This document shows, in pieces, positions 16,008 to 24,181 of a DNA stretch of 64,000 nucleotides. This DNA comes from Oceanibacterium hippocampi (lineage in GTDB: Bacteria > Pseudomonadota > Alphaproteobacteria > Sneathiellales > Sneathiellaceae): the NCBI RefSeq assembly GCF_900172325.1, contig NZ_FWFR01000004.1, positions 1 through 64,000 of the forward strand, in the 5' to 3' direction. The notes under the pieces were generated by a model. That model saw only the letters and a program-made list of their open reading frames with translations. It was not told where the DNA came from and ran no database searches. Position 1 is the first letter of the stretch; every line of letters begins with the position of its first letter. Both the position numbers and the translations under genes were made by a program.

Positions 16008-17003
16008 ATGGGACATTTTCGTCTTAGTGGGGTCGTTGCCGCGGCGATGCTCGTGGCGCTGCCCGCGTCCGCCGAAACGCTGCGTCTCGGATCGGGTTTC
16101 CAGGCCGGTCATTCCAGCGCCAAGGCCGTCGAGGAGATCTTTACGCCGGCCCTCGGGAAAATCGACGGCATGGACTTCAAGGTCCAGAATTTTCCCGGCC
16201 TGCAGCTCGGCTCCGCCGAGGAGATCATCCAGCAGACCCGCGATGGCACCATCTTCGGCGCCTATATCTCGTCGGCCTATTTCAATTCCTATGTCGCCGA
16301 GCTGGGCGCGCTCAATCTTCCCTTCGCCTTTCCCTCCCGGGAAGTCGCCTTCGAGGTCCTCGACGGGAGCGTGCGCGATCTCCTGGCCGAGAAGCTGAAG
16401 GCGGAAGGCTTCCGTTTGCTCGGGGTCATGGAACTCGGCTTCCGGCATGTCACCAATTCGGCCAAGCCGGTCACCACGCCGGATGATCTCAAGGGGATGT
16501 CGATCCGGTTGCAGCCGAATCCGATCCATATGGAGACCTTCCGGACGCTCGGCGCCAATGCGGTGGCGCTCGATGCCAGCGAACTGTTCGCCGCGCTGGA
16601 GCAGAAGGTCGTCGATGGTCAGGAGAATCCCTACGCCGTCATCGATCTGTACAAGATCTATGAAAGTCAGCAGTACGTGACCGACACGGCGCATTTCTTC
16701 GACGTCATTCTTTTCGTCGCGTCGGAGAATGTCATGGCCGGTTTCCCGCAGGAGGTGCAGGACGCCATTGCCGCCGCCGCCAGGGCGACGACGCTTCGCC
16801 AGCGGGAAATCGCCGCCAGCGAGGATGGCGAGCACAAGCGGCATCTCGCCGAACTCGGCATGCAGATCACCGAACTGACCGACGCGCAGCGGGCGCTGTT
16901 CCGCGAGGCCGTTGCCCCGGTCTATCAGAAGATGCGCACCCAGATCGGCGAAGCGTATGTCGACGAGTTCCTCGCCGCGATCGATCGGGCCTCGGGAAAT
17001 TGA
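16008..17003 (+). CDS. TRAP transporter substrate-binding protein (DctP family), system 1
   Basis: This 331-residue periplasmic protein has a signal peptide ending ALPASA at about residue 22. The arginine that pairs with the substrate carboxylate in this family is in LKGMSIRLQPNPIH, and the ALEQKVVDGQENPY signature follows. It probably delivers an organic acid to the DctQM encoded directly downstream. Its stop overlaps the TTG start of dctQ. Confidence 0.9.
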   Translation: MGHFRLSGVVAAAMLVALPASAETLRLGSGFQAGHSSAKAVEEIFTPALGKIDGMDFKVQNFPGLQLGSAEEIIQQTRDGTIFGAYISSAYFNSYVAELGALNLPFAFPSREVAFEVLDGSVRDLLAEKLKAEGFRLLGVMELGFRHVTNSAKPVTTPDDLKGMSIRLQPNPIHMETFRTLGANAVALDASELFAALEQKVVDGQENPYAVIDLYKIYESQQYVTDTAHFFDVILFVASENVMAGFPQEVQDAIAAAARATTLRQREIAASEDGEHKRHLAELGMQITELTDAQRALFREAVAPVYQKMRTQIGEAYVDEFLAAIDRASGN

Positions 17004-17524
17004 CAGCCAGGCCCCAAGCCCTGCCGGCCTGGCTCAACGTCCTGAGCCGCCGGCTGAGGCAGGCGAACGAGTGGGCCGTGATCGCCATGATGGCGGTCAT
17101 GGTCTTCGTCGTGTCGCTCGAAGTGGTGATGCGATACGTCTTCGCCTCGTCGCTGATTTTCGCCAGCGAGCTGTCGCGGCTGCTGTTCGTCTGGGTCGTT
17201 TTTCTCGGCCTGGCGCTGGCCGCGGCGAGTGGCAAGGAAGTCGCCATCCGGCTGCTTCCTGATCTGTTGAAAGCGCATTTCCGGTCCGGTCTGATCCTCG
17301 CGCTGGTCACGCGGTCCGCCGGCATCAGCCTCATGCTCCTGCTGGCGGTCGTGAACTGGGAGTTCGTGGTGGCGAACTGGCATCGGCCCTTGAACAGCAT
17401 GCCCGGCAATGCCGGTCTGTTCCACCTGCCGCTCACGATCGGCGCGGTCCTGACTGCGTTCCACCTCGCCGTGGGCGCTGTTGAGGCGATGCTCTCCCGC
17501 GCCGTCGAAAGCCCCGCGCCATGA
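17000..17524 (+). CDS. TRAP transporter small permease (DctQ family), system 1
   Basis: This 174-residue protein has four predicted membrane segments, for example WAVIAMMAVMVFVVSLEVVM and SRLLFVWVVFLGLALAAASG. MRYVF after the first helix is typical of DctQ. It starts at a TTG overlapping the dctP stop and ends overlapping the dctM ATG, so all three are translationally coupled. Confidence 0.88.
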   Translation: MTARPQALPAWLNVLSRRLRQANEWAVIAMMAVMVFVVSLEVVMRYVFASSLIFASELSRLLFVWVVFLGLALAAASGKEVAIRLLPDLLKAHFRSGLILALVTRSAGISLMLLLAVVNWEFVVANWHRPLNSMPGNAGLFHLPLTIGAVLTAFHLAVGAVEAMLSRAVESPAP

Positions 17525-18795
17525 GCGGCATCATCATCGGGCTCTTTCTCGTCATTGCCATCTTCGGCGTACCGCTCGCCTTCGCGCTCGGGATCGCCGG
17601 GTTCGCCGGCCTGGTCATCGCCGACCTGCCGCTGCGCATCCTCGCCCAGCGGGCGATGTTCTCGGTCAATTCCTTCCCGCTCATGGCCATTCCCTTTTTC
17701 ATGCTGGCCGGGGAACTGATGGTGTCGGGCGGGATCATCGGCCGGCTGATCGACTTCGCGAACATCCTGATCGGGCGGGTTCGCGGCGGCCTCGCCCAGG
17801 TGACCGTTGGCGCCGGTATGGGCATGGCCTCGGTCTCGGGCGCGGCGATCGCCGACGCGACGGCGCTGACCTCGGTCCTCTATCGCCCCGTCGCCAAGCA
17901 ATACAACGGTCCCTTCGCGGCGGCGGTCATCGCCGCGTCGGCCAATCTCGGGCCGATCCTGCCGCCGTCCACCGCGATGATCATCTATGCGACGCTGGCG
18001 CCGGGGGTCTCGGTCCGTTCGCTCTTCATGGCCGGCGTCATACCGGGGCTGATGATCGGCGTGCTGATGATGCTCACGATCGCGATCATCGCCCATCGCC
18101 GGGGGCTGCCTCTGACCGGCGACCGACTGACCCTGGTACGCCTCGTCCGGGGTTTCTGGACGGCCCTGCCGGTCCTGCTGCTCCCGGTGATCGTGATCGG
18201 CGGAATCGTCGGCGGGATGTTCACGGCGACGGAGGGCGGCGCGATCGCGGTCGTCTACTCGCTCGTCGTCGGGCTGTTCGTGACCCGTACGTTGAAGCTC
18301 GCCGATCTGCCCGGCTGCCTGCTGCGGTCGGCCATCACCACCGCGATCATCGGTGTCATCATCGCCTTCGCGGCGACGATTACCTACCTTTTCACGATCG
18401 ACCTGCTGCCCCAGCGGCTGGCCGACTTCGCGCTCGCCTTCACCGACAGCCGGGTGATCTTCCTGGTCTTCATGATGGGCGCGCTGATGATCGTCGGCAT
18501 GTTCCTGGAGCCCAATGCCGCCTACGTGATGCTCGTCCCGGTACTGGCACCGCTGGCCAGCGAGTTCGGTGTCGATCCGCTTCACTTCGCCATTCTCTTC
18601 GTCCTCAACATGGTCGTCGGTCTGCTCACCCCGCCGGTCGGAACGCTTCTGTTCGTGGTTTCCGCCATGACTGAGGTGCGGATCGGGGAACTGGTGCGCG
18701 AGCTGCTGCCGTTCATCGGCATCCAGTACGGCGTCATGCTGGCCTGCCTGTTCCTGCCGCCGCTCGCGCTCTGGCTGCCGGGCATGCTGTCGTGA
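17521..18795 (+). CDS. TRAP transporter large permease (DctM family), system 1
   Basis: This 424-residue protein has about 12 membrane segments. Family markers include FPLMAIPFFMLAGELM, ASVSGAAIADATALTSVL, ILPPSTAMIIYATLAPGVSV and GLLTPPVGTLLFV. It is the Na+- or H+-coupled channel subunit working with the preceding DctPQ. Confidence 0.9.
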   Translation: MSGIIIGLFLVIAIFGVPLAFALGIAGFAGLVIADLPLRILAQRAMFSVNSFPLMAIPFFMLAGELMVSGGIIGRLIDFANILIGRVRGGLAQVTVGAGMGMASVSGAAIADATALTSVLYRPVAKQYNGPFAAAVIAASANLGPILPPSTAMIIYATLAPGVSVRSLFMAGVIPGLMIGVLMMLTIAIIAHRRGLPLTGDRLTLVRLVRGFWTALPVLLLPVIVIGGIVGGMFTATEGGAIAVVYSLVVGLFVTRTLKLADLPGCLLRSAITTAIIGVIIAFAATITYLFTIDLLPQRLADFALAFTDSRVIFLVFMMGALMIVGMFLEPNAAYVMLVPVLAPLASEFGVDPLHFAILFVLNMVVGLLTPPVGTLLFVVSAMTEVRIGELVRELLPFIGIQYGVMLACLFLPPLALWLPGMLS

Positions 18796-18871
18796 GGCGG
18801 CTTTCCCCCGATCGCGCGCTACGGGCGAGTTCCCGCCGAATACACGAATTCCCGCTGCAGGAGATCAGCCG

Positions 18872-19642
18872 TTGAACCTATCCGATACGCTCGGACATCG
18901 TGCCAAGATCGGCATCATCGTTCCGTCGACCAATACTGTCGTGCAGCCGGAACTGGACGACATGCGCCCGGTCGGCGTGACCAATCACGTCGCCCGGATG
19001 GCGATCGCGAATACCCCGTTGCGTTCGAACGCGGATTTCGAGGCGCTCGTTGCCGCGCTGCTCAAGTCGCAGGACGCGGCCATCGAGAGTGTCATGTCGT
19101 GCGCTCCCGACCACCTGGTTCTCGGGCTGTCGACGGAAACCTTCTGGGACGGGGCGGACGCCGGCCGCCGGGCGACCGATAGCCTGCGCGCGGCGCTCGG
19201 GGTCGGCGTCAGTGCGGCGGCTGACGCGCTGGTCGATCTGTTGCACGAGTCCGGCCTGCGACGGATCGCCATTCTCACGCCTTACCAACCGGTCGGCGAC
19301 GATCGGACAACCGGGTTCTTCACCCAGTCCGGCTTCGACGTCGTCAGGACGGTCGGACTGCGCTGCGGGAGCCCGGTGGAAACCGCGATGGTGCCGCGCC
19401 GGCAACTTATCGCGGCCCTGCACGAGCTGGCCGATGCGAAACCGGAGGCGATCGTCCAGGTGGGTACGAATCTGCCGATGGCAGGTCTGGCGCGTGAAGC
19501 CTGCGACTGGCTGGGCCTTCCGGTTCTGGTGGCGAACACCGTGCTGTACCGACACGCACTCAAGGCGCTTGGCCTGCTCGAGGCTGACAACTTTCGAAAC
19601 ATGTTCATGGGCTGGACCGCGCCGGGTGCGGGCGAGCGGTGA
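18872..19642 (+). CDS. Asp/Glu racemase-fold protein (maleate isomerase / arylmalonate decarboxylase-like)
   Basis: This 256-residue protein has the family's substrate-binding PSTNT at the N-terminus (IIVPSTNTVVQPEL), HLVLGLSTETFWDG in the middle and VQVGTNLPMAGLAREA near the C-terminus. Characterised relatives carry catalytic cysteines in the last two segments; here both positions read without Cys. This matches a TRAP-associated branch whose chemistry is not settled. It is 76 bases after dctM and probably in the same operon, so it may act on the imported acid. Confidence 0.75.
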   Translation: MNLSDTLGHRAKIGIIVPSTNTVVQPELDDMRPVGVTNHVARMAIANTPLRSNADFEALVAALLKSQDAAIESVMSCAPDHLVLGLSTETFWDGADAGRRATDSLRAALGVGVSAAADALVDLLHESGLRRIAILTPYQPVGDDRTTGFFTQSGFDVVRTVGLRCGSPVETAMVPRRQLIAALHELADAKPEAIVQVGTNLPMAGLAREACDWLGLPVLVANTVLYRHALKALGLLEADNFRNMFMGWTAPGAGER

Positions 19643-19685
19643 TCCGCCTGTCAGCACCTCGCGCAATTCGCCTCGTGCGGATGCA

Positions 19686-19733
19686 ATTTGTCCGGACAAA
19701 TACATTGACGGTGTCGGGTCGCGTCCCTATCGT
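19686..19733 (+). promoter_or_regulatory. GntR operator B and promoter of TRAP system 2
   Basis: The perfect palindrome ATTTGTCCGGACAAAT covers 19686-19701. Directly after it come TTGACG at 19705-19710 and, 17 bases on, TATCGT at 19728-19733. Here the operator sits just upstream of the -35, unlike sites A, D and E where it covers the -10. It is 69 bases before the dctQ start. Confidence 0.7.
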
Positions 19734-19770
19734 TCTCGCGTGAACCGTCAGGGATGAAGGCACGTACCAA

Positions 19771-20364
19771 ATGCCACCGAAAACCATGATAGAGACGCTC
19801 GCCTGGACCTGTTCGATATGGTTCGCCCGCGTCGGGGGCGCGTTGATCGTGCTGATTGCCGTGCTCGTGTCCGGCGACGTCGTGGCGCGCAACCTGATCA
19901 ATCAGACGGTCTTCAACTCCTTCGAGATCAGCATCTATCTGTTCGGTGCGGCGGTCACTTTCGGCTTCGCCCATACGGCACTGACCGGCGCGCACATCCG
20001 TATCGATGTCATCTACAGGCTGTTTCCGGTGGCCGTTCGTCGTGTTCTCGACTCGCTCGCCCTGTTGAACCTCGCCGCGCTGGCGATGTTCTTCGCCTTC
20101 CATGCCTGGAGCCTCGCGCTGGACAATCTCGGGCGCGGGGTGATGTCGAATTCCGCCCTCGCCGTTCCTCTCTACATCCCGCAGATGGCCTGGGCGCTCG
20201 GGCTGACGGCCTTTACCCTCAGCGCCATCCTGCTGACGGTCCAGCACGGGATGCTTTTGTCGCGGCGTGCCTTCGACGAGGCCGACCGCATCGCCGGTCT
20301 CAGCAGTGCGGCGGAAGAGGCGGGCAGCGAGGTTGCCGAGGCCTCGGGCCAAGGGCGGGGCTGA
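19771..20364 (+). CDS. TRAP transporter small permease (DctQ family), system 2
   Basis: This 197-residue protein has four membrane segments (for example VGGALIVLIAVLVSGDVVAR and FEISIYLFGAAVTFGFAHTA). GAHIRIDVIY is the usual DctQ motif between helices 2 and 3. Its TGA overlaps the dctM ATG by one base. The last 25 residues are polar. Confidence 0.88.
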   Translation: MPPKTMIETLAWTCSIWFARVGGALIVLIAVLVSGDVVARNLINQTVFNSFEISIYLFGAAVTFGFAHTALTGAHIRIDVIYRLFPVAVRRVLDSLALLNLAALAMFFAFHAWSLALDNLGRGVMSNSALAVPLYIPQMAWALGLTAFTLSAILLTVQHGMLLSRRAFDEADRIAGLSSAAEEAGSEVAEASGQGRG

Positions 20365-21653
20365 TGGTTGTCGTACTGATTGTCGTCCTGTTCGGCCTGC
20401 TGGCGCTCGGGCTGCCTGTCGCCGTGGCGTTGACCGCGCTGGCGCTCACGCTCGATCATTTCTATTCCTTCTTTCCGTTGCTGCCGGCGCTCGGCGAGAT
20501 GCTGTGGGGCGGATCGACGAACTTTGCCCTGATCGCGGTGCCGCTCTTCATCCTGACCGGCGAACTGCTGCTCGGGTCCGGCATCGCGCACGACATGTAT
20601 GACGCCATAGACCGTTGGGTCCGGCGGGTTCCGGGCGGGCTGCTGCACACCAATATCGCGTCGAGTGCGCTGTTCTCCGCGACATCGGGCTCTTCGGTTG
20701 CGTCTGCCGCGACGATCGGAACGGTAGCAATCCCGCAGATGAAGGCGGGCGGCTATCATCCGCCGCTGTTCCTGGGCTCGATCGCCGCCGGGGGGACGCT
20801 CGGCATCCTGATTCCACCGTCGATCAACATGATCATCTACGGCGTCCTAGCCGAAGTCTCGATCGGCCGTCTCTATCTCGCGGGTCTCATTCCGGGGCTG
20901 CTGCTTGCCGCGCTGTTCTCGCTGATGGTGCTGGTCCTCTGTGCGCTCCGGCCCGGGCTCGGCGGTAACCGGGAAATCCCGACAAGCTGGCGCGAGCGGA
21001 TTGCCGGCCTGCCGGCGCTGCTGCCGCCACTGATGCTGTTCATCCTGATGGTCGGCTCGATCTACCTGGGGATCGCGACCCCGACCGAGGCGGCAGGGCT
21101 CGGCTTTCTCGGCGCAGTCATCCTGACCGCCATGCGTCGCCGCCTGACCGTGGCGCTGCTGATGCACGCTTTCGAGCGGACCATGAAGACCACCTGCATG
21201 GTGATGCTCATCGTGATTGCCGCGCTGCTGGTGAATTTCGTCATGGTGAGCATCGGCCTGTCCGGCCAGATCCGCGACTTCGTGGGCAGTCTCGCGCTTC
21301 AGCCGATCGTCGTGATGCTGATCCTGATCGCCACATACCTGGTGCTCGGATGCTTCATGGAGACCCTGTCGCTGATGATCGCGACGACGCCGATCGTGGT
21401 GCCGATCATCGTGGCGCTCGGTTACGACCCGCTGTGGTTCGGTGTCCTGTTCATGGTGCTGATCGAGGCGGCCCTGATCACGCCCCCGATCGGTGTCAAC
21501 CTCTTCGTCGTCCAGTCGGTTCGCAGCGAAGGCCCGTTCCGCGACGTCACCATCGGCTCACTGCCGTTCCTTCTGATGATGCTCTGCCTCATCGGATTGC
21601 TGCTCGCCTTTCCCGAACTCGCCTCGTGGCTGCCCGCCGCGGTGCGTGGCTGA
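20364..21653 (+). CDS. TRAP transporter large permease (DctM family), system 2
   Basis: This 429-residue protein has FALIAVPLFILTGELLLGSG, ATSGSSVASAATIGTVAIPQ, GILIPPSINMIIYGVLAEVS and ALITPPIGVNLFVVQSV, all diagnostic of DctM. The ATG at 20364 overlaps the dctQ stop; the reading frame is open upstream to 19818, but that part is a shadow of dctQ. It works with the DctQ before it and the DctP after it. Confidence 0.9.
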   Translation: MVVVLIVVLFGLLALGLPVAVALTALALTLDHFYSFFPLLPALGEMLWGGSTNFALIAVPLFILTGELLLGSGIAHDMYDAIDRWVRRVPGGLLHTNIASSALFSATSGSSVASAATIGTVAIPQMKAGGYHPPLFLGSIAAGGTLGILIPPSINMIIYGVLAEVSIGRLYLAGLIPGLLLAALFSLMVLVLCALRPGLGGNREIPTSWRERIAGLPALLPPLMLFILMVGSIYLGIATPTEAAGLGFLGAVILTAMRRRLTVALLMHAFERTMKTTCMVMLIVIAALLVNFVMVSIGLSGQIRDFVGSLALQPIVVMLILIATYLVLGCFMETLSLMIATTPIVVPIIVALGYDPLWFGVLFMVLIEAALITPPIGVNLFVVQSVRSEGPFRDVTIGSLPFLLMMLCLIGLLLAFPELASWLPAAVRG

Positions 21654-21696
21654 ATACTCCAAAACCGAACAGAGTTAGAACAGGAGATCTGGGTAC

Positions 21697-22737
21697 ATGA
21701 AACGACTGCTTGCTGCCGCGATACTCGCCAGCGTTACCGGGGCGTCGCCTCTACTGGCGGCCGATCTGCCGAAGACGGCCGTCAACGTGGTCGGCAACCT
21801 GAGCATCACCACCCAGAGCCGGAACCTTGAGGCGCCGTTCTGGCAGGAGGGGGTCGTCAAGGCGTCGAACGGTGCCGTGACCGCGAACTTCCGCCCGTGG
21901 AACGAGATGGGGCTGAAGGGGCCGGAAGTATTCGGCTTCCTCGGCAAGGGGGTGATGAATATCGCCACTGCCCAGCTCGGCCATCATTCCGGCGCGGCGC
22001 CGATCAATGACGGCAACGATCTCGCCGGCCTGTCGAAGACCTTCGACGAGTTCAAGGCGGCTTCGGTGGCCTTCTTCCCGGCGCTCTCGGATTACTACCG
22101 GAAGGAACTCGGACTGCACCTGATCGCGCTGCAGTCCTACCAGAGCCAGATCATGTATTGCCGCGATCCGATTTCCGGCCTTTCCGATCTCAAGGGCAAG
22201 CGCATCCGCTCTTCCGGCGCTTCCCAGGCCGACTTCATCAATCACTTCGGCGGGTCCGGTGTCGATGTCGCGTTCGGCGAGGTCCAGCAGGCGCTGGAGC
22301 AGGGCGTGATCGACTGCGCCATCACCGGTACGCTCGGCGGCTATACCGCGCGCTGGCATGAATCGGCGCGCCATCTGTACACCTTGCCGATCAATTTCGG
22401 CTCCGGCGCGACCGTCGCCAATGCCGCCTGGTGGGACGGTCTCGATCCGGCAGTTCGCAGCTTCCTGACCGAGCAGATCGAAGCGCTCTCCGAAGAGATG
22501 TGGGCCCTCAATCGCAAGGAGAACGAGATCGGCATCAACTGCAACACGCAGGGTCCGTGCCCGCTCGGTGAGCCGGCCGGCATGACCCGCGTCGAGCCGA
22601 GCGAGGCCGATTTCGAACTGCGGCGGGAAGCGCTGGTCAACGCCGTCCTGCCCGGTTGGGTGGCGCGCTGCGGCGATGTCTGCAAGACCGCCTTCAACGA
22701 TCACCTTGCCGAGGTCACCGGATTGACCATCCAGTAA
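21697..22737 (+). CDS. TRAP transporter substrate-binding protein (DctP family), system 2
   Basis: This 346-residue protein has a signal peptide (residues 1-22, ending SPLLAA). The carboxylate-pairing arginine is in DLKGKRIRSSGASQADFINH, and the later motif reads ALEQGVIDCAITGTLGGYTA. Gene order is Q-M-P, opposite to system 1. A four-cysteine C-terminal half (INCNTQGPCPLG, RCGDVCKTAF) suggests disulfides. A strong terminator follows. Confidence 0.88.
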   Translation: MKRLLAAAILASVTGASPLLAADLPKTAVNVVGNLSITTQSRNLEAPFWQEGVVKASNGAVTANFRPWNEMGLKGPEVFGFLGKGVMNIATAQLGHHSGAAPINDGNDLAGLSKTFDEFKAASVAFFPALSDYYRKELGLHLIALQSYQSQIMYCRDPISGLSDLKGKRIRSSGASQADFINHFGGSGVDVAFGEVQQALEQGVIDCAITGTLGGYTARWHESARHLYTLPINFGSGATVANAAWWDGLDPAVRSFLTEQIEALSEEMWALNRKENEIGINCNTQGPCPLGEPAGMTRVEPSEADFELRREALVNAVLPGWVARCGDVCKTAFNDHLAEVTGLTIQ

Positions 22738-22760
22738 GGCACGCAAGACTTGTTGCGGCC

Positions 22761-22801
22761 AGGGCTCCGGCGCTCGAGAGAGACCGGAGCCCTTGTCGTT
22801 T
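22761..22801 (+). terminator. Intrinsic terminator of TRAP system 2
   Basis: A perfect 10-bp stem, AGGGCTCCGG and CCGGAGCCCT, surrounds a 13-base loop and is followed by TGTCGTTT. It lies between two convergent genes. Confidence 0.75.
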
Positions 22802-22822
22802 CGGCGCGAAAGATGAAGGGCG

Positions 22823-24181
22823 TCAGCGCAGTCCGCGATGCAGGTCGGCGGCGATGCCGAGAATGCGGGCTTCCCCGTAGGGGCGGCCAACGAGCTGGGC
22901 CGAACAGGGCCTGTCGCCGTCCGGCGCCGGCAGTGGAAAGGCCACCGCGGGAAGACCGGCGATATTGGCGAGTGCCGTGAAATCCGCCTGGTTGGCGGGG
23001 GCCGGAGTGCCGTGCGGGAAGGCCCGCTGGGGTGCCGTCGGCAGGACCATGACATCGATGCCGCGCATCGTTTCCAGGGCCGCGAGACGCAGTCGATCCA
23101 GTTCCCAGTAGGCGCGCGCAAGCTTCTCCGCTGGCGCCTTGCAACCATATTCGAGCATGCCGAGGAAGGCCCCGGAGAAGGCGGCGGGCGTGGCCTCGAT
23201 CCTGCTTCGTATCAGGCTGCCGCATTCGGCCTCGCTGATCAGCAGGCCGTAGCGGCGGGCCCGTCCCGGCTCCCAGCCCTCGACGGAGACCTTATGCAGC
23301 CGGTAGCCGGCCTCCCTTGCCCGCTCCAGCACGCTCTCGAACGCCTCGAGCACGGCATCCTCGCAGGTGGCGAGCGCCGCGATATCCGGGTAGCCGATGC
23401 GGATATCGGACGGGACCGGGCGGTTGTCCGGCGTCATCGACCAACCGGCGGGCGCAGTGCCGCTCGCCGCATCACGCGGGTCGGGTCCGGCGAGGATACC
23501 AGTATAGAGCGCGAGGTCGTTGGCGTTGCCGGCAAGGGGGCCGATGCTGTCCAGCGTCCAGGACAGATAGGCGAGCCCGCCGGTACCGATCAGGCCACGT
23601 GTTGGCTTCAAGCCCCAGACGCCGCAATAGGCGGCGGGAATGCGCACCGAACCCATCGTATCCGTGCCGAGTGTCGCAGCGACGATGCCACCGGCAACCG
23701 CCGCGCCCGAGCCGCCACTCGATCCGCCGGGCGTATGTCCCGGGGCGGCCGGGTTCTCGCAACGGCCCCAGAACGGGTTGTCGGTGGTCGCGCCGAGCGC
23801 GCCCTCGTGCAGGTTGAGCTTGCCGAGGATGACCGCGCCGGCGGCGCGCAGCCGGGCGACGACGGTCGCGTCCTGTCCGGCCGGGGCGGTTGCATCGCCG
23901 CGCGCGCCCATGGTGGTGGTAACGCCGGCGACGTCGATGTTGTCCTTGATCGCGACCGGAATGCCGTCGGCGGGGCCGAGCGTCGTGCCGGCCTCGCGCC
24001 GGGCATCGCTGCGGGCCGCCTCGGCGAGCGCCTCTTCCCCCTGGACCGAAATGAAGATCGCCGTCCGCGGATTCTCGGCGGCGATCCTCTCGAGGGCGGT
24101 CCGGGTCAGCGCCAGCGAGGTCGTTTCGCCCTGTTCCAGCGCCCGGCGCATGGCGCCGGCGGAAATCGGCCCGCCGTTCAC
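22823..24181 (-). CDS. Amidase signature family enzyme
   Basis: This 452-residue protein has the catalytic Ser-cisSer-Lys set: lysine in VAIKDNIDVAGV, the Ser-rich loop GGSSGGSGAAVAGG, and the nucleophile region LGTDTMGSVRIPAAYCG, where Met replaces a usual Gly. It hydrolyses an amide to a carboxylate and ammonia. It begins with GTG in a GTGA overlap with the upstream ligase gene and is third in the PrpD-ligase-amidase operon. A half-amide made by the PuuE-like hydrolase of the same regulon is a possible substrate; this is an inference. Confidence 0.88.
   Translation of the reverse strand: MNGGPISAGAMRRALEQGETTSLALTRTALERIAAENPRTAIFISVQGEEALAEAARSDARREAGTTLGPADGIPVAIKDNIDVAGVTTTMGARGDATAPAGQDATVVARLRAAGAVILGKLNLHEGALGATTDNPFWGRCENPAAPGHTPGGSSGGSGAAVAGGIVAATLGTDTMGSVRIPAAYCGVWGLKPTRGLIGTGGLAYLSWTLDSIGPLAGNANDLALYTGILAGPDPRDAASGTAPAGWSMTPDNRPVPSDIRIGYPDIAALATCEDAVLEAFESVLERAREAGYRLHKVSVEGWEPGRARRYGLLISEAECGSLIRSRIEATPAAFSGAFLGMLEYGCKAPAEKLARAYWELDRLRLAALETMRGIDVMVLPTAPQRAFPHGTPAPANQADFTALANIAGLPAVAFPLPAPDGDRPCSAQLVGRPYGEARILGIAADLHRGLR

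Noticed and set aside
16867-18585. 572-codon minus-strand frame opposite dctQM
   Set aside because: Composition dominated by Arg, Asp, Gln and His, as expected of antisense in GC-rich DNA; the plus strand encodes clear DctQ and DctM proteins.
18878-19705. 275-codon minus-strand frame opposite the racemase-fold gene
   Set aside because: Arg- and Gly-rich antisense shadow of a convincingly recognised gene.
19818-20363. N-terminal extension of the second DctM
   Set aside because: It is an out-of-frame reading of dctQ with high Arg content; ATG 20364 overlaps the dctQ stop.
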